Shown in pieces: positions 42,317 to 52,447 of a stretch of 64,000 nt of DNA; position 1 is the first letter of the stretch; each line of letters starts with the position of its first letter. The notes under the pieces are model-generated. The model was not told the DNA's origin, did no database searches, and was given only the letters and a program-made list of their open reading frames with translations. This stretch comes from an uncultured Collinsella sp. (lineage in GTDB: Bacteria; Actinomycetota; Coriobacteriia; Coriobacteriales; Coriobacteriaceae). The translations under genes were made by a program, and so were the position numbers. The stretch is taken from positions 34,331 to 98,330 of the forward strand of contig UQIH01000006.1 in the NCBI GenBank assembly GCA_900541145.1, in the 5' to 3' direction.

Positions 42317-44505
42317 TAGATTAATTTAGTACTCTCAAGCTTTTCGATAATCCAGTCGTTGGCTTTGATGACTGGGCGGCGGAAGACGACGCCCAGGGCC
42401 AGCGACGGAATCAGATAGCTCGCCAGAATGCCTAGCTCAATCCAGTACTCCATGTGGTACGCACCGGCCATGGCGGCATGCATGGCGTTGATGCCGTGGG
42501 TGAACGGCAGGAACGGATAGATCGCCTGGAACACGGGGCCGGTCATCTCGATGGGGAACGTGCCGCCCGAACCGCCGACCTGCATGACCAGCAGCACGAC
42601 GGCCAAAGCCTTGCCGATATCGCCAAACGACACCGTAAGCGTGTAGACGATATTGGAGAACACGAGACTCGCGACCCAGCCCGCCAGCACAAACTGCAGT
42701 GGGTTGTCGCACTGGATGCCAAAGAACAGGATGTCGCCCGCGCATACGAGTGTCGCCTGCAGCAGTGCCAGACCGCCAAAGAACAGGTAACGGCCCAGGT
42801 AGATCTCGTGCAGGCGCACGGGGATCAGCTCGTTGATGAGTTCGTCGTCAACCGACACCTTCATCATGGCCGCCAGCACGATCGAGCCCACCCACAGCGA
42901 CAGAATCGTGTAGAACGGCGCCATGGCCGAACCGTAGTTGCGGATCGGATAGACCGGCTTGCGGTCGAGCGCGACGGGGCCGGAAAGCGACACGGCCAGA
43001 CCCTCGGGGTCATTGCCGATCATCGTCTTGATCGCAGCGAGGTCATCCGACATCAAGGCGCCGTCGAGCTCATCCTTAAACGCACTGATCTTGTCCGACG
43101 CCTCACCCAGCTGATCGGAAGCCTTGTTGACCAGCTTTGCAGCCTTGGAGAGGCCCTTTGCCAGCGAACCGGATGCGTCGGTCAGGCCAGCAACAGCACT
43201 ATCCAGATCGTTCGAAATACCGTTCAGCGAATCCAAAACGCCCGAGATGGTCTTCTTGAGCTCCTTTGCCTTGGCCGAAAACGTAGAGTCGTAGTCAGTC
43301 TTGGCGCCCGAGATACCAGCCTTGGCATCCGCGATTGCCTGATCGACCTCGGCACGCGACTTATTAACCTCTGCCATGCTGTCAGAGAGAGACTTCGCGG
43401 TGGCCGTCAAGTCCTTGGCGTTGTTGCGATACTCCACAGCAATCCTGCTCAGCGATGTTGCCACAGACTTGAGGCTGTCCTGGAGTTTTTCGTCAGTCAC
43501 CTGATCGGCAAAGCTGCGGAGCTGGTCGGCCGTGGCGTCGATATCGTCGGCACGCGTGTTGAGCGCCGCCGCGGCATCGTTGAGCTGGGACACTGTAAGG
43601 TCGACATGTTGATTCGCGGCATCAAATGCCTTCGCAAGCTCGGCGGACACGTTGTCAAACGAGCCCGCGCTTCCGTCAATCGCGGCATTGATGGCGTCGT
43701 TGGCGTCCTTCAGCGCTTCCTTGGAATCGCTAATACCGCTCTTGACATGCTCCATCAGCTGCTTCGTTGACTCATCGACCGTGCCCGTCTGCTTGAGCAT
43801 GCCGCTCGCCGACGTCAGCGAATCGGACGTGGAGCTCAAAATGCCCGCCAGCGACGAAGCATTTGCCCGAACGTCTCGCAGGTCCTCAATCGAATCGCCG
43901 AGCGTCGAGGACAGGTTGGCGATAAAGTTACCCACCTGGTCGGTGCTCATGTAATCGAGCAGGCTGGACACCGTCTTAAGACCGATCGTCGTAATGGTCT
44001 CGGTAAAAGTTTTGTTAACCTGGCTCTGGACGGCGCTCGAACCCTTCTCGGTCACGATCTGCGCAATGGCGTTGGCCTTCTGATTCTCGTAGAACTCGAT
44101 ATCGGCATGCTTCACGTCGGTCGAGAAAAGCGTCATCATGTCAGCGCTAAACGTTTTGGGGATAACGACGGCAGCATAGTACGCGCCCGACTTAACGCCC
44201 TCGATAGCCTTTTCGCGATTGTTGAGCACAACCCAATCGAAGCTCTCGTTGCCGCGTAGGGTGGCGGTCACGTTTTCGCCCACGTCAACCTCGATGGGGA
44301 TCAAATCGCTCTCGTAACCCTCATCGGTGTTGACCACGGCGATCTTAAGATTGCCGGTGTTGCCGTACGGATCCCAGCTGCCGGCGATGTTAAACCACGC
44401 GTACAGACACGGTACGATAATGAGGCCCATCACGACAACCAAGCCGATCACGGAGCGAGACACGTTTTGGACATCGCGCTTAAACAGATGCAGGATGTTC
44501 TTCAT
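42316..44505 (-). CDS. YhgE/Pip-type membrane protein (second of pair)
   Basis: 729 residues, ABC-2-like permease of the YhgE/Pip (phage infection protein) family. One N-terminal membrane helix with YAWFNIAGSWDPYGNT, a long external coiled region with many Ser, Ala, Asp heptads (residues about 200-500), and five or six C-terminal membrane segments with FPIEMTGPVFQAIYPFLPFTHGINAMHAAM. It abuts the upstream gene (TAA then ATG) and its ribosome site GGAGGTGAGG lies inside that gene, so the pair is coupled. Function in this organism is unknown; relatives take part in envelope export. Confidence 0.88.
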   Translation of the reverse strand: MKNILHLFKRDVQNVSRSVIGLVVVMGLIIVPCLYAWFNIAGSWDPYGNTGNLKIAVVNTDEGYESDLIPIEVDVGENVTATLRGNESFDWVVLNNREKAIEGVKSGAYYAAVVIPKTFSADMMTLFSTDVKHADIEFYENQKANAIAQIVTEKGSSAVQSQVNKTFTETITTIGLKTVSSLLDYMSTDQVGNFIANLSSTLGDSIEDLRDVRANASSLAGILSSTSDSLTSASGMLKQTGTVDESTKQLMEHVKSGISDSKEALKDANDAINAAIDGSAGSFDNVSAELAKAFDAANQHVDLTVSQLNDAAAALNTRADDIDATADQLRSFADQVTDEKLQDSLKSVATSLSRIAVEYRNNAKDLTATAKSLSDSMAEVNKSRAEVDQAIADAKAGISGAKTDYDSTFSAKAKELKKTISGVLDSLNGISNDLDSAVAGLTDASGSLAKGLSKAAKLVNKASDQLGEASDKISAFKDELDGALMSDDLAAIKTMIGNDPEGLAVSLSGPVALDRKPVYPIRNYGSAMAPFYTILSLWVGSIVLAAMMKVSVDDELINELIPVRLHEIYLGRYLFFGGLALLQATLVCAGDILFFGIQCDNPLQFVLAGWVASLVFSNIVYTLTVSFGDIGKALAVVLLVMQVGGSGGTFPIEMTGPVFQAIYPFLPFTHGINAMHAAMAGAYHMEYWIELGILASYLIPSLALGVVFRRPVIKANDWIIEKLESTKLI

Positions 44506-47322
44506 TTATGCCTCACCTCCTTTGGAGTGCTTGCCAAGCGCGGTGGTATCTCCATCATTTGTGGCTGTGCTGTCGCTGCCCTGAGATTTATGGTGCGAGC
44601 CGATATGCGGCAAGCGGCCCGTGGACTGATCGCCGCCCTTGGCACCACGCTCGCTGGCGTTGAGGCCAAACATGTGGCGGGCGGCAGGAATGGCGGCCGT
44701 GTGTTCGCGCATCTCGCGACGCAGGTCCTCATCCGAAAGCGCCGAGATGCGCATCTGGGTATTGAGGCTCGCTCGGATATATTCGATATTGATAAGCCAG
44801 CCGCAGATGGCAATAACCGAGATGATCCAAATGACAAGCAGGATGATCTTGCCGTTATTGTCGATATCGAGAACCGTCGACAGGACAAAGAGCAGGACCT
44901 GAACGCCCACCACGGCGGCAAAACCGCCCTTGATGTAGTACGGGTAGCGATGTTCAAAGGCGACCGCATGATCGAGCAGTTCGCGACGGTACGAATCGGA
45001 ATCGAGCATGACGCGCATGGCCGTGCGCAGCGAGTAGCGCTGGCGCGGCAGGTCGTTGGACTCGCAAATCATCATACCGGTCGTGGAGAGCTGTTTATCA
45101 AAGAGCAGGTTAAGGTTGAGCAGCAGCGGACGCAGCTGCAGGCCGATAAAGAGCGCCACGATCAAGAACACGCCCAGAATGCACAGGTTAAACAGGTAGT
45201 TGAACGAATACATGCCGCCGACCGTCTCGCGCAGCAGATTGATGCCGTAGGTAAAGGGCAGCAGCGGGTGCAGCCACTGGAAGAAGCCGGGCATCATCTC
45301 GATGGGGTACATGCCCGACGAACCCGGGATCTGCACGATGACGAGAATGACGCCGATAGCCTTGCCGATATGCTTAAACGTGGTGGACAGCGCATAGATG
45401 ATATTGACGTAGGTGAACGAAATGGCGATGCCGCCCAGCACGAACAGCAGCGGGCTGACGCACTGCACGCCAATCACCAGATCGCCTACCGTAACGATGA
45501 TGGCCTGCAACGCGCCCAGGATCACCATGAGCAACCAGCGGCCAAAGTAGCCTTGGCGCGCCGTAAAGCTGCCAACACCTTCACGGTCGACCTCGAGCTT
45601 GTAAATGGCGATGAGCACATAGCCGCCCACCCAAAGCGCCAGATTGGTGTAGAAGGGAGCGATGCCCGAGCCAAAGCTCTTGACCGGATAGATTGACTTG
45701 GACGTCAACTCAACCGGAGACGCCATGAAATCTGCCACGTCATTGACATCGACGCCCATCAGATCGGCCAGCTCGCCCATGGACTCGGAGGTCTGCAGCG
45801 CCGCGATGTCATTGGCGGCGGTTGCAAGCTTGTCCTGGACCTTGGCAAGCGAGGAATCGGTCTGGGACAGCGTGGTCTTGGCCTGGCCGAGCGTAGCGCT
45901 AAGCTGCGCCAACGTGCCGCGCGCATTTGCAAGTGTAGGTGTCATACCCGAGACGATACCGGTCAGGTCGCCCGAAACGGCAGCAAAAGAGTCGAGCGCG
46001 CTCGAGGCCTTCGGCAGCGCGTTTTGGCCCAAGTCCGTCTGGGCTTGGCCAAGGTTGGTCGCACCGGTATGAATTGCGTTATTGATAGCGTCACTGGCAC
46101 CCGAAACAGCCGCTGCGTCATTCGCCATGGCGCTCGACTGCGCGGACAGACCGTCCTTGATGCTCTGAAGCTTTTCATTCTGCTCTCGAAGCAAATCGAT
46201 GGTCGATACAATGCGCGCGTCAATTTCCTCGGAACCTGTCGACGTGTCATTGGCGAGAATCTCCAAGTGCCCGATAACGGCCTTATTGTGGTCGATCGTC
46301 GCTTGAAGAGACTCGAGCGAGTTGTCGATACGGGTGGTCGTAGATGTGACCGCGCCCGTCAGCTTGCCGATGGCAGCGTTCGCAGAGGCCGACGTCTTGG
46401 TGAGCGCAAGGCTGCCTTCCGAGAGCGCCTTGGAGAGCGAGGTGATGGAGTTGCCCGCCGTGGTGCGAGCTTCGCTCAGCAGGTCGTTGCCCTGGGAGAT
46501 CGCCTGCGTCAGCGACGGTGCCTGGCCTTGCAAGCCGGCAAGTGCCGCATCAGCCGAGGCGATAGCGCCACTCGTCTTATCGATGGCGGCATTCATATCG
46601 CCAATCGAATCGCGCACCTCGCCCAAGGTGTCGGACGCCTCGGACACCGAACTTGCCAGCGAGTCCTGAGTCTGGGTTGTCTTGTCCTTTAAATCGACAC
46701 CGGCATCCTTGGCGATACCGGCAACAGTCTTGCCTACCGTAGAGACAAATTCCGAGTTGATCTGCTCCTCGATGGTGTTTGCACCGGTATCGGTAACCTT
46801 GGGCGCAATGGCGCTCTTCTTCTCATTGACGTAGTACGTGAGCTTGGGCTGATGGTAGTTGCCGTCGAGCATCGAAACCAGGTTATCCGAGAAGTTCTTG
46901 GGAATCACGATAGCGGCATAGTACTCGCCGCTCTCGACGCCCTCCTTGGCATCGGCCGTCGAGTCGACGAACGTCCAGCCCAACTGATGATTCTCCTTGA
47001 GCTGGTCGACCACTTTGTCGCCAGCGTTGAGCTCACCCACCAAGTCGTTTTGGGTGCCTCGATCGTTGTTGGCGATAGCAATCTTGATGCCTTGGGTGTT
47101 TCCATACGGATCCCAGTTTGCCACGATGTTATACCAGGCATACAGCGAGGGAATAACGCACACGCCTAGGGTAACCACCAGGGCGACGGGGTTCACAAGC
47201 AGTCGCTTAATGTCGCGCTTAAATATCGCAAAGGACACCTTTGCATTGGATAGTTTGCTGCCGAGACTCACGCTTGGACCATCCATCCTGTCGTTAAATC
47301 GAATCGTACTATCGACAACCAT
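44506..47322 (-). CDS. YhgE/Pip-type membrane protein (first of pair)
   Basis: 938 residues, a longer paralogue of the downstream gene. The first helix with SLYAWYNIVANWDPYGNTQGIKI starts the family domain; a long coiled extracellular region follows, then C-terminal membrane segments with MYPIEMMPGFFQWLHPLLPFTYGINLLRE, and an additional cytoplasmic tail of about 190 residues with two more hydrophobic segments. The start is uncertain: the ATG at 47322 has no good ribosome site and overlaps a TACAAT that looks like a -10 box; the ATG at 47286 is an alternative. A heteromeric complex with the downstream protein is likely. Confidence 0.85.
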   Translation of the reverse strand: MVVDSTIRFNDRMDGPSVSLGSKLSNAKVSFAIFKRDIKRLLVNPVALVVTLGVCVIPSLYAWYNIVANWDPYGNTQGIKIAIANNDRGTQNDLVGELNAGDKVVDQLKENHQLGWTFVDSTADAKEGVESGEYYAAIVIPKNFSDNLVSMLDGNYHQPKLTYYVNEKKSAIAPKVTDTGANTIEEQINSEFVSTVGKTVAGIAKDAGVDLKDKTTQTQDSLASSVSEASDTLGEVRDSIGDMNAAIDKTSGAIASADAALAGLQGQAPSLTQAISQGNDLLSEARTTAGNSITSLSKALSEGSLALTKTSASANAAIGKLTGAVTSTTTRIDNSLESLQATIDHNKAVIGHLEILANDTSTGSEEIDARIVSTIDLLREQNEKLQSIKDGLSAQSSAMANDAAAVSGASDAINNAIHTGATNLGQAQTDLGQNALPKASSALDSFAAVSGDLTGIVSGMTPTLANARGTLAQLSATLGQAKTTLSQTDSSLAKVQDKLATAANDIAALQTSESMGELADLMGVDVNDVADFMASPVELTSKSIYPVKSFGSGIAPFYTNLALWVGGYVLIAIYKLEVDREGVGSFTARQGYFGRWLLMVILGALQAIIVTVGDLVIGVQCVSPLLFVLGGIAISFTYVNIIYALSTTFKHIGKAIGVILVIVQIPGSSGMYPIEMMPGFFQWLHPLLPFTYGINLLRETVGGMYSFNYLFNLCILGVFLIVALFIGLQLRPLLLNLNLLFDKQLSTTGMMICESNDLPRQRYSLRTAMRVMLDSDSYRRELLDHAVAFEHRYPYYIKGGFAAVVGVQVLLFVLSTVLDIDNNGKIILLVIWIISVIAICGWLINIEYIRASLNTQMRISALSDEDLRREMREHTAAIPAARHMFGLNASERGAKGGDQSTGRLPHIGSHHKSQGSDSTATNDGDTTALGKHSKGGEA

Positions 47323-47515
47323 TGTAGTAGGCGCTTTAGCGTCTCAGAGCACAATGGTGTTGAGTTTTGCGGGTAGCAATATACTACGAAGATGAGTTAA
47401 CGTACAGATGTACAGTATCCTAAATTTCAGCAGGTCACAAAACCACAACCCGCACAAATTAGCAATTCAAATAGTCATTTAAGAACGTCCCCAACGACTA
47501 CTCCGTACAAAAGGA

Positions 47516-47585
47516 AACGAGAGTGGAAAATCTCCCACTTCAAGCCCGCATTCGAGCCAAAAGCGGGAGATTATCCACTCTCGTT
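47516..47585 (-). terminator. Long hairpin after htpG
   Basis: AACGAGAGTGGA-A-AATCTCCC pairs with GGGAGATT-A-TCCACTCTCGTT, 20 of 21 positions, 31 bases past the htpG stop. The stem is far longer than needed for a terminator and there is no T tract. Confidence 0.55.
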
Positions 47586-47615
47586 CTAATCTAGTTACGG
47601 TGCCGTATCCCCGAA

Positions 47616-49640
47616 CTACATCAAGTTGCAAACAGCCGCCGCGAAGGCAACGGGGTCCTCGGGCAAAATGCCCTCGACCAGCAAGGCCTGGTCATAGAGC
47701 AGACCGGAGTACTGCTTGATCTTGTCGGCGTCGCCCGCCTTCTGAGCAGCGACGAGCTTGGCAAAGACCGGGTGCTTGGCGTTGAGCTCGAGCACGCGCT
47801 GGCTCTTGGGCATACCGTCGGGCGCGCCCTCGGGACCCTTCTGGAGCACCTTCTCCATCTCGAGCGAAAGCGGGCCCTCGGTGGTGATGCACGCAGGAGC
47901 ATCGGTCAGGCGCGCAGAGACGGCGACCTTCTCGACCTTGTCGCCGAGCGCCTCCTTCATAGCGCTAAAGAGGTCCTCGTTTTCCTTGGTGGCGTCCTCG
48001 GCCTCCTTCTTCTCGTCCTCGGTCGCCAGGTCGAGATCACCGGTCGCGACGTTCTTGAGCTCCAGATGACGATCCTCGACCTCGGGCTCGGCACCGTCGG
48101 CCACGGCCTTTTCGGCAGCCTCGCGAGCTGCATCGTCCTCGTAGATCTTGGGCATATCGGCAGCAACGTACTCACGCATGGCCTGGAAGGTGAACTCATC
48201 CACATCTTGCGTCAGCAGCAGCACGTCATAGCCGCGGTCGAGCACGCCCTTCACCACGGGCATCTTGGCCAGGCGCTCACGCGAGTCGCCGGCAGCATAG
48301 TAGATGGCCTTCTGGTCCTCGGGCATGCCCTTGGCATACTCGGCCAGGGTAATCATCTTCTGTTCCTTGGCAGACCAGAACAGCAGCAGGTCGGCGAGCT
48401 CATCGGCCTTCATGCCATAGCTCGAGTAGATGCCGTACTTAAGACCGCGGCCAAAGTTCTCAAAGAACTTCTCGTAGGCCTCGCGGTCGTTGTCACGCAT
48501 ATCCTCAAGATCGGCGGTGACCTTCTTTTCCACACGCTTGGCGATGGCCTTGAGCTGACGGTTCTGCTGCAGCGTCTCACGCGAAATATTGAGCGACACG
48601 TCGGCGGAATCCACGACGCCGCGGACAAAGTTGTAGTAGTCGGGCAGCAGGTCGTCGCACTTCTCCATAATCAGAACGTTGGAGCTGTAGAGCGCCAGGC
48701 CCTTCTCGTAGTCCTTGCTGTACAGATCGAACGGCGCGCGGCCCGGCACAAACAGCAGGGCGTCATACTCGAGCGTGCCCTCGGCATGGAAGCTGATGGT
48801 GCGCGCAGGATCGTCAAAGTCGTGGAACGTGGACTTGTAGAACTCGTCGTAGTCCTTCTGCTCGACATCGGAGCTGCGCTTCTTCCAGATCGGTGTCATG
48901 GAATTGACGGTCTCGAGCTCCTGGTAGTCCTCGTACTCGGGCTTGTAATCGTCGCCGGCGTCCTCGGGCTTGGGTTTCTGGCGGCTCTTGGACACCATCA
49001 TCTGAATCGGGTAGCGCACATAGTTGCTGTACTGCTGAATCAGGCTCTTGAGGCCCCACTCGGTCAGGAAGCGATCGTAGGTCTCGGCCTCGCCGTCGGC
49101 ATCGAGCTTCTCATTCTCGCGCAGCGTCAGGATGACATCGGTACCGTGCTCGGCACGCTCGCCGTCCTCGATGGTGTAGCCCTCAAGACCGTCGGATTCC
49201 CACACATGGGCGACATCCTCGCCGTAGGCGCGGCTGACGACCTTCACATGACTGGCGACCATAAAAGCCGAGTAGAAGCCCACGCCAAACTGACCGATGA
49301 TGTCGACATCGGAGCCCTGCTGCTCGGCGTTCTCGGTCTTAAACTCCTCGGAGCCGGAATGGGCGATGGTGCCCAGATTGCGCTCCAGCTCCTCGGCGGT
49401 CATGCCAATGCCGTTATCCGAGATGGTAATGGTGCGGGCGTCTTTATCAAAGGAGACGCGAATGGCCAGGTCACCCTGGTCGATCTTGACGCTCGGGTCC
49501 TGCAGGCTCTTAAAGTTGAGCTTGTCGACGGCGTCGCTCGCGTTAGAGATAAGCTCGCGCAGGAAGATTTCCTTATTGGTGTAGATGGAGTTGATCATGA
49601 GGTCGAGCAGTTTTTTGCTCTCGGTCTTAAATTGACGCAT
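47616..49640 (-). CDS. htpG: HtpG, Hsp90-family chaperone
   Basis: 674 residues, ATP-dependent chaperone. The GHKL ATPase domain has FLRELISNASDAVDKLNF, ISDNGIGMTAEEL and GQFGVGFYSAFMVA; the middle domain has FVRGVVDSADVSLNISRETLQQNRQLKAI with the catalytic Arg, and the C-terminal dimerisation domain is complete. It is about 50 residues longer than the E. coli protein because of acidic insertions near residues 510-560. GAAAGGACTGCAC precedes the ATG. Confidence 0.96.
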   Translation of the reverse strand: MRQFKTESKKLLDLMINSIYTNKEIFLRELISNASDAVDKLNFKSLQDPSVKIDQGDLAIRVSFDKDARTITISDNGIGMTAEELERNLGTIAHSGSEEFKTENAEQQGSDVDIIGQFGVGFYSAFMVASHVKVVSRAYGEDVAHVWESDGLEGYTIEDGERAEHGTDVILTLRENEKLDADGEAETYDRFLTEWGLKSLIQQYSNYVRYPIQMMVSKSRQKPKPEDAGDDYKPEYEDYQELETVNSMTPIWKKRSSDVEQKDYDEFYKSTFHDFDDPARTISFHAEGTLEYDALLFVPGRAPFDLYSKDYEKGLALYSSNVLIMEKCDDLLPDYYNFVRGVVDSADVSLNISRETLQQNRQLKAIAKRVEKKVTADLEDMRDNDREAYEKFFENFGRGLKYGIYSSYGMKADELADLLLFWSAKEQKMITLAEYAKGMPEDQKAIYYAAGDSRERLAKMPVVKGVLDRGYDVLLLTQDVDEFTFQAMREYVAADMPKIYEDDAAREAAEKAVADGAEPEVEDRHLELKNVATGDLDLATEDEKKEAEDATKENEDLFSAMKEALGDKVEKVAVSARLTDAPACITTEGPLSLEMEKVLQKGPEGAPDGMPKSQRVLELNAKHPVFAKLVAAQKAGDADKIKQYSGLLYDQALLVEGILPEDPVAFAAAVCNLM

Positions 49641-49842
49641 GTGCAGTCCTTTCGCGCTACCCCTGTCCGCAAAAACGGCCCGGTCGCCCGAGCCGCATCG
49701 CAGACCTGCTATGTTCAGACTTAGATTTTATAACCCATTAACGCGCATATATACATACGGAATCGAAAAACTGTATGTCCGAGCGCTCCAATGCGGCAAT
49801 TGCCAAGGAGTGTCCCCAACTGCCGGCAGAAAAGGAACGTCC

Positions 49843-50343
49843 CTATCTGCCATCTACGCGCTTGGCCATCCAGACATGGGGCTGGCCCTCGTCTTCGTAG
49901 TCTACCGGGGCAATTTGCGTGTAGCCCGCCTTTACATAGAGCGGCAGCACGTATTCCTGCGCATGCAGCTTAATAAGCTTGGCGCCGGCATCGCGTGCAC
50001 ACGAAGCACTGGTCTCCACGATCGCACTCGCCAGTCCGCGACGACGCATAGCCGGCAGCACGGCGACGCGCCCCATAATGTAGGTCTCCCCCGCCGCAAC
50101 GTCTTCGTCCATGTCGCATGCCGGCAACACCGGGGCCTCTGCGTCAGCCACGCGCTCAAGCTCTTCGGGAAACACGCGCGAGCAACCGGCAAGCTCGCCG
50201 TCTACATAGAGCGTCACATGAATGCAGTTCGGATCCTCGTCGATAGCGTCGAACTCATTCTCGTAGCCCTGCTCGTCCATAAAAACGACGCGGCGCACCA
50301 ACGCCGCGTCATCAAAGCATCCCGTCTTAAGTTGGATATCCAT
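49843..50343 (-). CDS. GNAT-family acetyltransferase
   Basis: 166 residues with the GNAT fold. The acetyl-CoA loop is IMGRVAVLPAMRRRGLASAIVETS, preceded by VRRVVFMDEQGYENEFDAIDEDPNCIHV, which resembles the ElaA group. The substrate is unknown. The ATG at 50343 has GAAAGGGCAGCC upstream. It lies 40 bases beyond the phosphatase gene of the next operon. Confidence 0.88.
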   Translation of the reverse strand: MDIQLKTGCFDDAALVRRVVFMDEQGYENEFDAIDEDPNCIHVTLYVDGELAGCSRVFPEELERVADAEAPVLPACDMDEDVAAGETYIMGRVAVLPAMRRRGLASAIVETSASCARDAGAKLIKLHAQEYVLPLYVKAGYTQIAPVDYEDEGQPHVWMAKRVDGR

Positions 50344-50382
50344 GGCTGCCCTTTCATTCAACGCGAACGTTAGGGACAGATT

Positions 50383-51033
50383 TTAGCGAAAATGAGCTCC
50401 GCGCACGCTAAACTTCGCGCGAGCCTTCGCCAGGCAGTCGTAATGACCCACGTTATGGGCGTCGCTCGCGATGAAGCTGTACAGGTTCTGATCGAACAGG
50501 CGCTGTGCCGGCTTTTTTTCGCGACCAAAGCGACCGCCGGCAATAAAGTCCGCCGAAGCCTGCAGCTTGCAGCCCATATCGACCAGGCGCTCCGCCACGC
50601 TTACATCCTTTTGAACCGCACGATAGCGCTCAGGATGAGCGATGATCACCTGGTAGCCACGGCACTGCAAATCGTAAATCGTGTTCTCGTACTCTCTAAA
50701 CGCATACGCATCGGCATGCGTCGAAAGCTCGAGCAGAAACTCGTTGGTCCCATCGAAATGCAAGTGCTCCGCGGCATCGATACCAAGCTCAACGAGCTTT
50801 CGATGGTTGACCTCGAAGCCCATCTGGAGCGGAAAACCGTCAGCGTTATCACGCAGCAGTTCAAAGGCATCCCACATCTTGTCGTAATCAAAATAGGGAT
50901 CACGGCAGTGAGGAGTGCAAACGATTCTGGTTACACCGGCCCGCTTGGCAGCCTCGAGCATCGCCAAGCTCTCATCGAGATCGGCGGCGCCGTCGTCTAC
51001 ACCCGGCAAGATATGGCAATGAATGTCACGCAT
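50383..51033 (-). CDS. CpsB/YwqE-type tyrosine-protein phosphatase (PHP domain)
   Basis: 216 residues, manganese-dependent phosphatase of the PHP class that removes phosphate from the Tyr cluster of BY-kinases. Metal-binding motifs are visible: MRDIHCHILPGVDDGA, TPHCRDPYF, IIAHPERY and ASDAHNVGH. It is third in the chain-length/kinase/phosphatase operon, 17 bases after the kinase gene. No polysaccharide genes lie downstream. Confidence 0.9.
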   Translation of the reverse strand: MRDIHCHILPGVDDGAADLDESLAMLEAAKRAGVTRIVCTPHCRDPYFDYDKMWDAFELLRDNADGFPLQMGFEVNHRKLVELGIDAAEHLHFDGTNEFLLELSTHADAYAFREYENTIYDLQCRGYQVIIAHPERYRAVQKDVSVAERLVDMGCKLQASADFIAGGRFGREKKPAQRLFDQNLYSFIASDAHNVGHYDCLAKARAKFSVRGAHFR

Positions 51034-51050
51034 AGGTCAGCCTTAATCAA

Positions 51051-51788
51051 CTAAACGTTTGCTCGGTTGGTGAAGATGCCCTTTTTGGAAGTCCCCTGAT
51101 CGTCGGAGCCCTTCTTCACCTTCTTACCGTCCTTGGTGTAGTAGGAGTAGTAGTACTCGCTGGTCTCGGTCTCGCAGTAGTTCATGACGGTACCGATGAG
51201 CTTGACCTTTTCGGACTTCTTAAGCTGGCCGATAGCGTTGAGTGCCTCCTCGCGCTTGGTGAAGTCCTCGCGCACCACGAACAGCGTACCGTCGGTCAGA
51301 CTTGCGATCTCGGCAGCATCGATGAAGGTGCCTACCGGAGGAGCATCGAAGATGACGTACTGGAACTTGGCAGACAGTGCCTTTACCAGCTTGGCAAAGC
51401 GGTGAGAGACGATGATGTCGGCAGGATTGGGAATATGCGGCTCGGCATCGAGGAAGTAGAAGTTCTTCTGACCCGTCTCGACAATTGCCTGGTCGATGGA
51501 GATCTGCTCGGAAAGGACCGCATAGAGTCCGCCGCGCGAACGAACGCCGAGCATATCGGAAAGAGACCTGCGGCGCATATCGGCCTCGACCAGGAGCACG
51601 GACTTGCCGCTCGTGGCGATTGCCTGGGCAAGGTTAATGGAAACCGTAGACTTGCCCTCGTTGGGAATCGAGGACGTGACGGTGATGGTGCGAATGGGGT
51701 CGTCCACGCTCGCAAAGCGGATGTTGGCCAGAAGGGTCTTGGCGGCATTCTGTACAACGAGCTTATCGGTGTTCTTTGCCTTAGCCAT
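51051..51788 (-). CDS. CpsD/CapB-type bacterial tyrosine kinase
   Basis: 245-residue BY-kinase. Walker A is SSIPNEGKST, Walker A' VLLVEADMRRR and Walker B YVIFDAPPVG. The C-terminal tail SEYYYSYYTKDG carries five Tyr residues for autophosphorylation. It works with the membrane adaptor encoded just upstream, with two bases between them, and the phosphatase downstream. Such trios normally control capsule or exopolysaccharide length, but no glycosyltransferase or polymerase gene is nearby. Confidence 0.92.
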   Translation of the reverse strand: MAKAKNTDKLVVQNAAKTLLANIRFASVDDPIRTITVTSSIPNEGKSTVSINLAQAIATSGKSVLLVEADMRRRSLSDMLGVRSRGGLYAVLSEQISIDQAIVETGQKNFYFLDAEPHIPNPADIIVSHRFAKLVKALSAKFQYVIFDAPPVGTFIDAAEIASLTDGTLFVVREDFTKREEALNAIGQLKKSEKVKLIGTVMNYCETETSEYYYSYYTKDGKKVKKGSDDQGTSKKGIFTNRANV

Positions 51789-51790
51789 GC

Positions 51791-52447
51791 CTATTTACCA
51801 CCTTTCATAGCCGGAATTCGGCCAACAACGGGAATGCCCAGGAGCTCTTCTGCCTCTTCGGCACCGCGGATGCGGGTGTTGAGCATGTCTGCCAAAACGA
51901 CATAGGCAACTGCGATAAAGATGCCCGCGAGGAACGCGACAGCAACGTACAGCATACGCTTGGGGCCGCTGGGGGCTTCGGGGGTCTTAGCCTCGTCGAT
52001 AACGTTGATGCTCTGGGCAGCGCCGACGTTCTGAGCGACCGTACTCACCGAGCTAGCTATGGCCTTTGCGACCTCAGCCGTCTCCTTGGCATCGGTGCCG
52101 GTAACCGAAAGCGTAATGACACGCGTGGTGGTCTCGGAGGAAACAGACACCTTGTAGTCATCCAGATCGGTGAGGCCCAGTTCCTTGGCGGCGCCGCTCT
52201 TAACGCTATCGCTATCCAGCAGCGTGGCAATATCGTTGGAAAGCATCTGGCTCGCCGAGAGATCGTTGTAGCTCATCTGACCGCTATCGTCGGTCTTGGC
52301 GAGAATGTACATGCTCGTCGTCGCGGTGTAGGTGTTGTCCATCGCAACGAAGGACACGATGCCCATGGCGATCGCGCAGACCACCGGAAGGGCGATGACC
52401 AGCTGAAGGTGCTTTTTGAGCAGCTGGAACAGTTCGAGAAGGGTCAT
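51791..52447 (-). CDS. CpsC/Wzz-type chain-length and kinase adaptor protein
   Basis: 218 residues. Two membrane segments (VIALPVVCAIAMGIVSFVAM near 17-36 and MLYVAVAFLAGIFIAVAYVVLA near 170-190) frame an extracellular domain; the C-terminal cytoplasmic tail activates the kinase CpsD in this class. The membrane-proximal RIRGAEEAEELLGIPVVGRIP is typical. It is first of the operon and likely promoter-proximal. Confidence 0.92.
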   Translation of the reverse strand: MTLLELFQLLKKHLQLVIALPVVCAIAMGIVSFVAMDNTYTATTSMYILAKTDDSGQMSYNDLSASQMLSNDIATLLDSDSVKSGAAKELGLTDLDDYKVSVSSETTTRVITLSVTGTDAKETAEVAKAIASSVSTVAQNVGAAQSINVIDEAKTPEAPSGPKRMLYVAVAFLAGIFIAVAYVVLADMLNTRIRGAEEAEELLGIPVVGRIPAMKGGK

